From NCBI GenBank assembly GCA_021654635.1, contig AP025179.1:1426001-1490000 (forward strand): 64,000 nt of DNA, written 5' to 3'. The notes beneath the pieces were generated by a model. It did no database searches, was not told the origin of the DNA, and saw only the letters and a program-made list of their open reading frames with translations. This DNA is from Mycobacterium kiyosense. GTDB taxonomy: Bacteria > Actinomycetota > Actinomycetes > Mycobacteriales > Mycobacteriaceae. A program made the translations under genes and the position numbers. Numbering within the stretch: the stretch's first letter is position 1; each line of letters opens with the position of its first letter. Of the stretch, positions 29,249 to 40,400 are shown piece after piece.

Positions 29249-29478
29249 GCTTAAACGGTAAGTCCGCCCACCGACGCTGCGCGACGGTCGGTCGAAACTT
29301 TCTCGGTCAATTTCGCTGCAGCACACCCGATTCCCGTTGCCTCCTGGAACGCAATGAAACGTCGTGAAACGCTCGGTTCGGCAACGGCAATGCGCTAACC
29401 ACGGCACGACCGGCGTGGCTCGACGGTCAGTAGGGATCACCCGACGCGGGTTATGGAATTTGGGTCATAGAGCCGGCG

Positions 29479-29886
29479 CTAGCCGTCGATGAGTCGCGCT
29501 CGTTCGAGCGAGGAGAGCAAACGCTGGGCCGCTCGCAGTGTCGCAGCGTGCATCGTGGTGTTCAGTCCTCCTGAGTCCGCTTCGGCCGCCAACGCTTCGA
29601 GCACTGCGCGGCACGCCCGAGGTGAATTCAGCACGATCTGAACCGCCTCGGCGCGGCTCGACTTGATTTGGGTTGTCTCGACGCGGACACGTTCCCCGAT
29701 GCGCTCGACGGGCTTCTCGACCACCTCGACCCGCACCGCTACCGCGCCGTTGGCTGCTGCGCGCCGTTCCTCGTATGCCGCTCGCCGGCACTGCTGGGAA
29801 CACCAGGTCGGTGGGCGTCCAGGCTTGGGTGGCCAGGCGCTCGTTGGCATCGCTGCGGCGCATCGCGGGCACTGTTTTAGTCGCAC
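29479..29886 (-). CDS. Zinc-ribbon hypothetical protein
   Basis: A 135-aa protein starting at GTG 29886 (MRLKQCPRCAAAM). The N-terminus has CPRC and, after a Pro-rich stretch, WCSQQCRRAAYEERRAA, together a four-cysteine zinc ribbon. The remainder is helical and ends with AAQRLLSSLERARLIDG. Proteins of this form occur in mycobacterial plasmids and integrative elements. It is divergent from the defence operon. No function is assigned. Confidence 0.6.
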   Translation of the reverse strand: MRLKQCPRCAAAMPTSAWPPKPGRPPTWCSQQCRRAAYEERRAAANGAVAVRVEVVEKPVERIGERVRVETTQIKSSRAEAVQIVLNSPRACRAVLEALAAEADSGGLNTTMHAATLRAAQRLLSSLERARLIDG

Positions 29887-30178
29887 GATGGTAATGGTAA
29901 GTGCACCTCAAAAAATTAGATACGGACGAAATTGCGTTATCGTTTCGTGACCTGTGTGCAAGAGGTGTGATGGTCTTTGGGGGCAAGAATGCGACTTACT
30001 TAGTAAACCTAGGGAGGCTGAGCGACAGTTCAGAAGGAAGCGCAATAGGTCGTGGGAAAGGGCGACGCGCCGAACAAGTAGGCGTGATGGTCGTTACTCC
30101 GGGATGTTGGTGGACACCTTGCGATGATCGCTACCGCGGGGGCTGGCTTGTCGGGTGCTGAGCCGGAGAACGACGAGA
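29887..30178. promoter_or_regulatory. Divergent intergenic region before defence operon
   Basis: A 292-bp gap, AT-richer than its flanks, between two divergent genes; it should hold the defence operon promoter. A perfect 11-bp palindrome TTACTTAGTAA lies at 29996-30006, a possible operator. No consensus -35/-10 pair can be assigned with confidence. Confidence 0.45.
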
Positions 30179-33100
30179 ATGGGGGGTGGAGTGCCGCGGT
30201 ACAGGTTTGAGTGGGCCAACTTCTCACCAGCGTTACTCAAGGTCCTCTGCCGCGACCTCCTCGGGGATCTGCAAAGCAACCCCGCGGATGCGCTCGTCCG
30301 CAACTACGGGGCACGACCCCGGGAGGACTTCGTTCGGGCCGCGTGGCCGATCTTGCGTGAATCTTGGCTCCGCGTGTCCAAAGAGTCCCGCGACTGGGTG
30401 GTGGAAACGCTGAGGCAGATCCGGCACGAACCTGAGCCGCTAACGCGCCGCGACGACCAGATGGACTACCTTCGCAACCTGAGGAACTCAGCGAACTTGC
30501 GACGCATCGTCCTGCAGGAACTCGTTGCGGCCGGAGAAATGGAACGTCCAGCAAGACATGAACCCCGACAGACCGAAAGGCCGTCAAGGACGCGATCAGT
30601 ATCACGGCAGTCCAGCGCCGAAAACAGCACACCACGCCGCGGGAAGATGCCACAGAGCAGCCGAAAGGGATCGCCAGTGACGACCACGGTAGGGGCCACA
30701 CCGACGGAAGGTGACCTCCTGACACCGGGCAAGGTGGTCCGGCTGCGTGAACGGCTTTGGCGTGTCGACTACTGCGACGGCACCACCTTCGGTGTGACAG
30801 CACTCGACGGCCGCGACACCCGGCCTTCCAGGTTTCACACCGCACTCGAAACTGTGGAGGCCGGCGACCTCCCGTTTCCCCAACCCGGCGCGCTGGCCGA
30901 CGACCGCCAGCAACGGTTGCTCCTGGACGCCTACAAGTTCTCCCTGCTTCACGGCACCGCCCCCATCCTCGGCCTGCAGCGCTCGCGAGCTATCCCCACC
31001 GACTACCAACTCGTGCCGCTGCTGATGGCTCTCAACAGCGACCCGGTGCGTCTGCTCATCGCCGATGACGTCGGAACCGGAAAAACCGTGGAGGCGGGAC
31101 TTATCCTGTCCGAACTGCTGGCCCGTGGCCGCGCCCGCCGAGTCTTGATCGCGGTCCCTGCCAACCTGCGTGATCAGTGGCATGACGCGCTGGACCGGAT
31201 GTTCCACATCGACGCCACTATCGTGGCCGGGCATCTGCTGCCGGCCCTGGAACGCCGACTGCTGCCGGGCCAGAGCGTGTGGGCCGCCCACGACATCGTG
31301 ATCGCGAGCATCGACTACCTCAAGACCCGTACCGAAGAGGTCCTGTCCTACGGCTGGGACTGCCTGATCATCGACGAAGCGCACATCGCAGCCAAGCCAC
31401 ACACCCAGGCCGGACGATCGACCCCGGACATGGAGCGCTTCCTCTTCGCGTCCAGTGCCGCGGCCCGATGCCGGCACCTGCTGCTGGTCACCGCCACCCC
31501 CCACAACGGGTACACAGATTCGTTCCATTCGCTGTTCCAGATGCTCGATCCCACCCTGGTCACCGATTTCGCCGGGCTGGATCGCAGACGCGCACGCGAC
31601 CATCACGTCGTGCAACGACGCCGCGCTGACATCGAAGACTGGTATCGACTTCGCGGTGCCAAATCGCCCTTTCCGGCGCGCCGCGCTGATGAGCAACTCG
31701 TCAGCCTCACCCGCAAGCGAGAGATGCAAGCCCTGCTGGCCGCACTCAACGAGTACGCCGGCGACCTGTACACCGGCGGCACCCGCACCGTCGACCGCTG
31801 GCTAGCCGCGCATCTGCAGAAACGGCTGCTGTCCAGCCCGGCGGCGCTGCGCTCAAGCATCGACAAGCGGATCGCGGCCGTGACCCGCGGTACGAGCTTG
31901 GAAACCAACGCCACCGCGCTCGAACGTGCCGCCGAAACCACAACCGATGCGATGTTCGATGAAGACGACGAACAAGACGCTGCGCACGTGACCGCGACCA
32001 GCGGACTGGACGCGGCGACCGAACTGCGCCGCCTGGGCGAGATCCGCGACCTCGCCAAGCAGGTCACCGCAGCCAAAGACCCGAAACTGCAGGCCCTGCT
32101 CACACTGCTGCCCGAACGGATGGCCCAGCATCCCAATGCACCCCGAGTGCTGGTATTCACCAAATACAAGGACACTCTCGACTATCTGGTCGCTCACCTG
32201 GAAAAGGCGGTGGGCAAGCCGAAAGCCGGCCTGCCGGCGGACACCGAGGTTCACGCGATCCACGGCGGGATGAACCTCGCCCAACGCAACGAGGTTTTCA
32301 CGAGGTTCGAAAAAAGCCAGCCCGGCCGTTCTGATCGCCACCGACTGCATCAGTGAAGGCGTGAACCTCCAACGAGCCTGCGCCGAGCTCGTACATTACG
32401 AGCTGCCGTGGAACCCCAACCGGATCGAGCAACGCAACGGACGCATCGATCGGTTCCTGCAGCGCGAACCGTTCGTCGGAATCCGCACACTGGTGCTCGA
32501 CGATCCCTTGGATGCCAGCCTGCTCTATCTGATCGTCCGCAAGGCCGAACAGATGCGCGCCGACTACGGATTCGTGCCGCCGTTTCTGGCCAACACCGAC
32601 ATCCTGTTGCACCTGTCAGACCCACAGGCAGCCTTCCGCGGCCGGGTGACCGCCCGGTCCAGCGCCTCGCAGCTGTCCTTGGCCGACCTGTTCGCCCAGG
32701 ACGCCGAAGAGGATATGAGCAGCCTCGACAGTGAGCTTGCCGAACTGACCGCTCAAAGCGTCGACGAAACCGACACGCTGGAACGGGTGCGCGACGAATC
32801 CTTCTACGGACAGACCGGGATCGCACTGCAAGCCATCGAGGAAGCCCTGTCCACGTCGCGTGATCTTGCCGGCACCCCAGAACAGGTGCGGGAGTTCACG
32901 TTACGCAGCCTGCGCGATCGCCACGCCACCGTCAGCGAGGACGCCGCGATATTCACCGCCACCAGCGCTCCCGCGAACCTCACGGACCTGATCCCATCCG
33001 GTTACCGGTTCACCTTCGACCAAACCATCGGCATCGACGACCCCGACATCGACGTGATCGACCTCGCCCACCCCCTGCTTCGACGCCTCATCGACATGAC

Positions 33101-33539
33101 GCTTGAGGAAGCCCGCATGCCTGAGTGCCGCGGCCGCGTCGCCGCCCGCATCATCGACACCACCACCGGCCGCGCAGTACTCCTGCACGCCCTGATCCGC
33201 TACGTCGCCCACGCCGAACCACCGGTCCTGCTCGAAGAATTAGTTCCAATCGGCTACCAACTGAGCACCGGCGACACCCTGGACCCCGCGCCGTTGCTGG
33301 CCGCCGCAGCTGGCGCAGGCAGCAAGCACCGCGACGACGTCCTCGAAGACACCGCGCACGTCCTCGACGACCCCCAGCTGCGCGACCGATTACACGCAGT
33401 CGCGGCGCAACGCGCAACGACCCTAGCCCAACGGCACAGCAGCCTGGTCGCCACGTGGGCCAACGGACTGACCCGAGTCGAGTCCACCTCGACCGACCTC
33501 GTAGCAATGACCCTGCTCTACCCGCAGGTGAAGCCATGA
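30179..33539 (+). CDS. SNF2-like helicase (DrmD-like), apparent frameshift
   Basis: A 1119-aa SF2 helicase after correction. The first 165 residues are a helical region with a basic, low-complexity linker. The motor has Walker A DDVGTGKT (about residue 295-302), DEAH in [17 protein letters not shown], and the C-terminal motor [12 protein letters not shown] and [14 protein letters not shown]. Frame is lost at six A (32310-32315); deleting one A restores [16 protein letters not shown] 30179 with GGAGA upstream is preferred over GTG 30155. Stop overlaps the methylase start (ATGA). SNF2 plus adenine methylase is the opening pair of class 1 DISARM anti-phage systems, so a DrmD-like role is inferred. 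Confidence 0.85.
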
Positions 33540-36500
33540 CCGACGTTAGCCTTGTCCACACCAGCGGCGGCCTCATCGGCGACGTCATCACCGACAGTCT
33601 GCGTTCCTCCGATGTGGACGGTGATGCGAAATTCCTCACTGTCGCAGCCACATTCACTGACCTCGACGGTGTCGTCCCCACCAAGACGCAACTCCTCAGC
33701 GACCAGGAAGCCGCCTTCCGTACCGGCGTGGCACTGTGGTCGACCTACGGCGACGAACTAAAAAGCGGCATGGACATCTCCCGGATCCGGGAACGCCTTG
33801 TCATCAAACTGCTTGACCTACTGGGTTTCTCGCCGATTTATCAACGCGCGAACCTTACCGCCGGAGGCCAAAGATGGGACATCAGCCACCTGGGATGGCA
33901 GAGTGAGCATGCTCCTCCGATCCACACAGTAGCCGCCGCGGATCTCGACCAACGCGGTGAACGCAAGCGCAGCCCACATGAAGAGTTGCAGGGCTATCTC
34001 AATGCCGCTGACGCGCGTTGGGGAATCTTAACCAACGGCCGAGTGCTCCGCCTGTTGCGCGATTACCACCACACCCGCACCCGCGGCTATGTCGAGTTTG
34101 ATGTTGTTGCGATCTTCGAGGCCGCCAGCTGGCCGGACTTCTTGGCATTGTGGAGGCTGTGCCACGTTTCACGCTTCCGGGCCGGCGCCGACACCGCCGT
34201 CGCGGATTCGCCCGACACCACCACTGCCGCGTCTGAGGACGACGACGCTGAGGACGGTGATACCGCCGTCGTTGACGACACGACCTCTATAACGTTGCTG
34301 GAATCGCTTCACAGCAGAGCGGTTTCCGCCGGCGTCGCCGCCGGGCGACGCTTGCAACCACAGGTCCGATCGGCGATCGGCAGCCTGGCCAACGGGGTCA
34401 TCGACGCCAACCCGGAGCTGCGTGGCCAGTTGGAATCCGATCCGGACCTCGGCCGGGAGCTCTACCGCGAGTTGCTCACCGTCTTGTACCGAATCCTGTT
34501 CCTGCTCTTCGCCGAACAACGCGGAATGCTCAAGGGCGCCGACGCGCTCTACCGCGAGAGCTACAGCCTGACCCGACTGCGCGCCATTGCCGTCGACGGC
34601 CACGCCGAACCCAGGCGCATGGATCTTTGGGAAGGCCTCAAGACCACCTTCCGGTTGTTCGGCAACGAAGCCGATGCCGCCGTTCTCGGTGTCTACCCGT
34701 ACAACGGGTTCTTGTTCGATGCCGCCCGTACACCGATGATGACGAACGCGCGGTTAGCCAACTGGAACTTGACCGCCGCCATCGAAGCGTTGACCACCGT
34801 GCAAACCGGCAAGATGAGCCTGCACATTGACTACCGCAATCTCGGCGTCGAGGAACTCGGTGCCGTTTATGAGTCGCTACTGGACTACACCCTGACCATC
34901 GCTGCCACGGCCGAATCCGTGGACGGCCGCGTGGTACGCGCAGGGGAGGCCTATCTGGCCCCGTTGAGCATCGAACGCGCCGATCTGGCCTCCTACTACA
35001 CGCCCATCGAGCTGACCGATCTGCTGCTGACCCGCACACTGGACCCGCTGATCGAACAAACCCTCGCCGCCGCCGGTGACGATTCCGCTGCCCGGGCCGC
35101 CGCGATCCTCGGTCTGAAAGTTCTGGATCCAGCGTGCGGCTCGGCGGCAATTCTGACTGGCGCGCTTGAACGCCTGGCCTATGCGGTCGCTCGCGCACGC
35201 AGCGACCCGCATGAGCCAAAGGATGTCGACCTCGCCCATGCGCGGCGAGATGTGCTGCAGCGGTGCATCTTCGGAGCAGAAAAGGACCCGTTCGCGGCCG
35301 AACTCGCCAAGGTGGCACTTTGGATTCACTGCGTGGTGCCAGACCAACCGCTGACGTTCTTGGACCATCACATCGTCTGCGGCGACAGTCTGGTGGGATG
35401 GCCGCTACTCAATGTGCCCAAACAGATTCCCGACGCCGCATACAAGGTGCAGTCGGCTAAGGGTGCAGACCGGTCTGTGCTCAACAAAGCGGCCCAACGC
35501 AACGAGGCATTTAACAGCGCAGGCGGTGATCTGTTCCAACAGTGCCCCGTCGATTTCACCCTCACCCTCCCTGCAGAACTGGAAGAAGGAGAACACAGTC
35601 CCGAACAAGTGCGCCGCAAAGCGGCCGCATACCGCGCCTGGATCGCTAGTCCCGACTACGCCCGATGGAAACAGACCGCCGACCTGTGGACCGCAGCGTT
35701 CTTCTGGACCGCCGACACTGGCCACGGAGTCGCTCCGCCCACCAGCGTCGAATACGCCGCGGCGCTAGACGGTAACCCCGACCCGCAGTTAGCGGCAACC
35801 GCAGCCGATCTGCTCGCCGACATCAATCCGCTGCACTGGCCGCTTGCCTTCCCAGAGGCCCACGCCGCGGGTGGGTTCGATCTGGTCCTCGGCAATCCTC
35901 CCTGGGAGCAGTTCGAAAGTGGAGAGCAAGCGTTCTTCAAACAGCACAAGCCAGCGATTGCGGCGATGACCAGCGAAACCCGCAAACAAGCGATAGCCGC
36001 ACTTCAATCGGACGATCCCGGCATGTTTGCGCGGTGGGATCGGTATCGATCTCTGCAGGGCCGGATGGCGCACTACGCCAAGTCCTGCGGCCGCTTCACC
36101 CGGACCTCTGGCAAGGTCAACACATACGTGCTCTTCACCGAACTTGCCGCCAACTCCAGCGCTCACGTCGGACTCATCGTGAAGTCGGGCATCGCAATTG
36201 ACGCCTCCCAATCACTGGTGTGGAAGCGACTTCTCGATGACCACCGTGTCCGCGAAACTTTGGACATGGTCAACCAAGACCGATCTGGAAAGCGTGTATT
36301 CCCGGCGGTTGCCGCCGTCGAACGGTTCTGCATCCTGCATCTCGGCCCGCGTGTGGTGGCGCCCGTCCAAGCATCCATGCTCAACTTCGGGGTGGCGGAG
36401 GCAGCTACCAACCCGCCGCGCATTTGGACCCGGGATGAGATGCGGGTCGCCTCACCGCGCACGCAGAACTTGTTGTCAACAGGTGATAAGCGCGAACTCG

Positions 36501-37463
36501 AACTGGCGCTTGCTTTGCAGGGTCGCTTTAAGCCTCTAGATTTCGCTGATACTGATGGCGCAAATCCTTGGGGGCTGAGGTATGCGGCACTGTTCAATTC
36601 ATCGACCGCCAAGGTGTCCGGTGCTCTACTGCGAGGCCCTGTTCTGGAAGAGCAAGGTTTTAGGCTCGGTCGGGACAAGCGCTACAGCCATGGAGACGGC
36701 AGAATTGCCGTTCCCGTGTATGAGGGCCAGATGGCCAACCGGTGGGACCACCGCGCTCGTACCTACGAAGGATTCAAGGGAAAGGACCGCTACGGCCGAA
36801 AGCCCCACATTCCGTGGGTTTCCAATGAGCAACACTCCGACCCAGATTTTGAGATTGAACCCCGATACTGGATGCACACAAAGGTAGCGGAGGAGCGCAT
36901 CAACGAGGTTGCCACCGAAGGCGAAGCGGCAATGGCGCTGCGTGAAATCGGTCGCCCCTGGACTGATCGTCGCATTCTTCGTGTAGCAATTGTAGAAAGG
37001 TTGCCAGCAACAGACACCTTGCCAATTCTCTTTGTGCCAACCGAAACGGTCACTGCTGCCGCGGCATTGTTCAATTCCATGACATTGGATTTCCTAGTCC
37101 GATTGCACATGCCTGGGGGGGCACGTGACAACACCCGTCTTGACGCAATGTGTGGCACCAGTGCCCTCGGAAATCCCCCAGCGCGCAGCCGATCTCGCAG
37201 CGCAACTAAGTCTGACCTCGACTCGACTCGCCGCAGCTGTCGGACAGCCTTTGCGTCCATGGGATCCCGAACGGCGGGACACCTTGGACGCTCAGTGTGA
37301 TGCGCTGATCGCGCAAGCCTACGGGCTATCGACGGCGGATTACGAGATTGTGCTGGACCATTTCAAACTACTCGAGAAGATCGAGACCCGATCGCACCGG
37401 GGCGAGTACTACAGCAAGCGACTGCGCCTGGAAGCGTTCGAAGAAATCGAAGGGAACCCCTAA
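33536..37463 (+). CDS. Large N6-adenine DNA methyltransferase (Eco57I/DrmMI-like), apparent frameshift
   Basis: About 1308 aa. The N-terminal 450 residues resemble the helical and RE-like part of Eco57I/PglX-type enzymes. The SAM motif I is [11 protein letters not shown] (about residue 530) and catalytic motif IV is [10 protein letters not shown] (about 785), which indicates N6-adenine methylation. A target-recognition region follows. Seven G (37115-37121) carry one extra base; correction appends a 110-residue helical tail ending EEIEGNP. Translation is coupled to the helicases on both sides (ATGA overlap upstream; stop abuts the next ATG). No separate endonuclease gene is present. In DISARM the methylase marks self DNA; that role is inferred here. 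Confidence 0.85.
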
Positions 37464-40400
37464 ATGCACCCACTTGCAATGATTTCGGGGCTCCGAGACA
37501 CGTACACCCGCTACGTTGATTCGTTTCAGTTCTACAAGAACCCGGCCATCCGGGACTGGGTTCAACAAAAGCGACGCGAAGGGCGTCTGCTGTACCGGGA
37601 ACCGTTTCTGACGCTAGCCAAGCCGTTTGCCTCCGGCGCCTCGCTGGTGACGCTCGTCGACGAGGGTGTGCTCGATCCTGTTGTGCTGTCGGTCTTTTCA
37701 CGTACTCCCGGCGACGCCAGCAGCGGTCCGATCTCACCGTTTGTCCACCAAGAGCAAGCCATCAGGCAAGTGATGGCCGGCGATAACACCGCCGTGACGA
37801 CCGGAACCGGGTCGGGCAAATCTTTCACCTTCTACATCCCGATCGTATCGACCGCCCTGACTCTCATGAAATCCGGTGGAAATAAGGGATTTCGGTCTCC
37901 CATCGCCGTGATCATCTACCCGATGAACGCCCTGGCCAACAGTCATTACGAGGACATCGCCGCCCGGTTGTCCGGCAGCGGCCTCACCGTGTGCAACTAC
38001 ACTGGAACGTTGAAGTCTACCCATGAGGGTGCGATGAAGGACTTCAAGGAGCTCACCGGCCGAGACCAACCGTTCGACAGTGAAGTGATTGACCGGGACA
38101 CCCTGCACAGCAGCGGCTGTGACATCTTGTTGACCAACTTCAAGATGCTCGAGTATGCGCTGGTGCGCCGTAAGGACGCCGCCCTGTTCGAAACCCTGGC
38201 CAAAGGCGGCCGACTGCAGTTCCTTGTGCTCGACGAGATGCACACCTACTCCGGACACCAGGGTGCCGATATGGCGCTGCTGGTGCGCCGATTCAAAGGA
38301 CGTACCGCAACCGCCGGAAGCTTGCGCTGCGTCGGCACCTCGGCCACCGTCGACTCGGGCGATCCCGCCGAAGCCCGCCAACTGATCGCGGCGTTCGCCA
38401 CCAAGCTCTTCGGGGAGGAGTTCGACCCCGACTGCGTAGTCGGAGAAACCTACGGCCCGAAAGAGACCGCCGATCCCACTGGCTCAGACCTCTACCTTTC
38501 GGCTGACCCCGTCGACCTTGCGACCGTGGTGGCCGCGACCGCCGCGGAATCCGACGCGGCGGTGGCGGAAATCCTGGGCGAGGCGATGCTCGACCAACCG
38601 GCCACTCCCGATGTCGTGCGGCATGCGCTGCCCGTCGCGTGGTTGGAGCACACACTGTGGTCAGGGGCGGTGTCGATGACCGAGCTCGAGAACCGATACC
38701 TCCTCGACGTCCGCCCCGGCGCCACGCGGGACCAGGCCGCCGCCGAGATTCACGCTGCTGTCATGCTCGGCGCCGCGGTGAAGACACCCGGCCCAAAGGG
38801 AACCGACGTCGGACTACTCACCCCCAAAGCCCACGCTTTCTTCTCCCAGGGACTGCCAGTCACCCGTTGCCTGGTCTCCGAAGAGCCACCGCACCTGTCC
38901 GAACAAGGGGAATCGACCTGCAGCACGTGCGCACAGGGCGGACTGGAGGATGTGCCGGCGTTTCCGGTCGTGTTCTGCCAGTCCTGCGGCCAGGATTTCT
39001 ATGTCGCCGAAGATCTGACCACCCGTCTGGGTTCGCGGGACTTCCTGGCCGCCGCCGAAGACGGTGTCGCCGTCTACGTCATGACCGACGAATGGGACCG
39101 CGACGTCGCCCCGGTCCTGGACAGCGATGTGTACAAGAATGGCACACCTAAGAAAGGCCGCGCCGGGGCGGTCCCCGTGCCGATGACGGTCTGCGGACAA
39201 TGCGGGGACATGGCATCGAACTGCGGGCATCAGCACAGACGCGATGTCGTCAGCGTCTCAGCCCCGCTGTTGCTGTGCCCGTCGTGCGGTGTCCGGTACG
39301 ACGGAAACCACTCGGAATACAACAAATTCTTCCAAGTAGGGACCGTGGGCCGGGCGACGGCCACAGACGTGATTGTTGAAGGGATGCTCAACGGACAGGA
39401 CTCCGGGCTGGCCACGGCCAAACCCCAGGTCATGGCATTCACTGACAATCAACAGGATTCGTCGTTCCAGGCCGCGCATCTGCGGGCGATGTCGCGGCGT
39501 TTCCACGTGCGTCGCGCCTTTATCACCGGTCTGCATGCACGCCGTGCCCTGAGCCGTGAGGAGGCGCTCGACACCGCCGACCTCGCCGATGCGGCATTCG
39601 AACAAATGGAGGCCACCAAGACGCTGCCCAAATTCGCCCGGGCAGGCCAGGATAAGGGTGGCTTCGATCCCGGCGACAGCTCCAGCAAGACCAAAGGCCG
39701 GTATCTGCGCTACCTGAAAACCGGGGTACTCCTGGAAACGAGCGGCGGTCCACGCAAGACCCAGCCCAACCTGGAGGACACCGGCCTGATCGTCGTCGAC
39801 TACCGGGCGTTCACCCCCGGCAAGGTCGCCGCCGCGGTCGCCGGAGACGATGGGCTGCGCAAGATGATCCGGGCCTACGCTGCAACCGATCCCGGGTTCA
39901 CCGAAGATCTGCTGCGGGTGATCCTCGATCTCATGCGCCGCCAGCACGCGATCGTCAGCGCTAACGACGACGGTCCGGCGGCGGCATTCACCGACCACGA
40001 CCGATTTGCCAGCGATGTCCTTGAGCAGCTGGCTGATCCAGCGTTCTTCCACGCCGGCCCAGAACTTCCCTTGCGCCGTACCCTCTACGACGAAAAGAGG
40101 GAGTCCAAGGGCCGCACTAGCTATCGGCGGCTGGCCGGCAAGATACTCCCCGATGGCACCGACTCGCCTCAAACCACCGCGCTGACCCGCTGGGTCAAGA
40201 AGGAAGTCGGCCTGGACCCAGATGCCCACGGAACCCAAGCCGCCAAGCAGATCATTCGGGAAGCAGCGCACTGCCTGGTGAAGTACGGCTACCTGATTGA
40301 CGAGAAAGGCGGGTGGGTCGTCAACGAAGAAAATGTGCTGTATTGGTTTGCCGCAGAGCCCCAAGGGTTTCGGTGCATGCGGTGCGCAGCGCGCTGGCTG

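Noticed and set aside
29465..29986. 173-codon minus-strand frame overlapping the zinc-ribbon gene
   Set aside because: Low-complexity Arg/Ser composition; the other frame carries an ordered cysteine motif.
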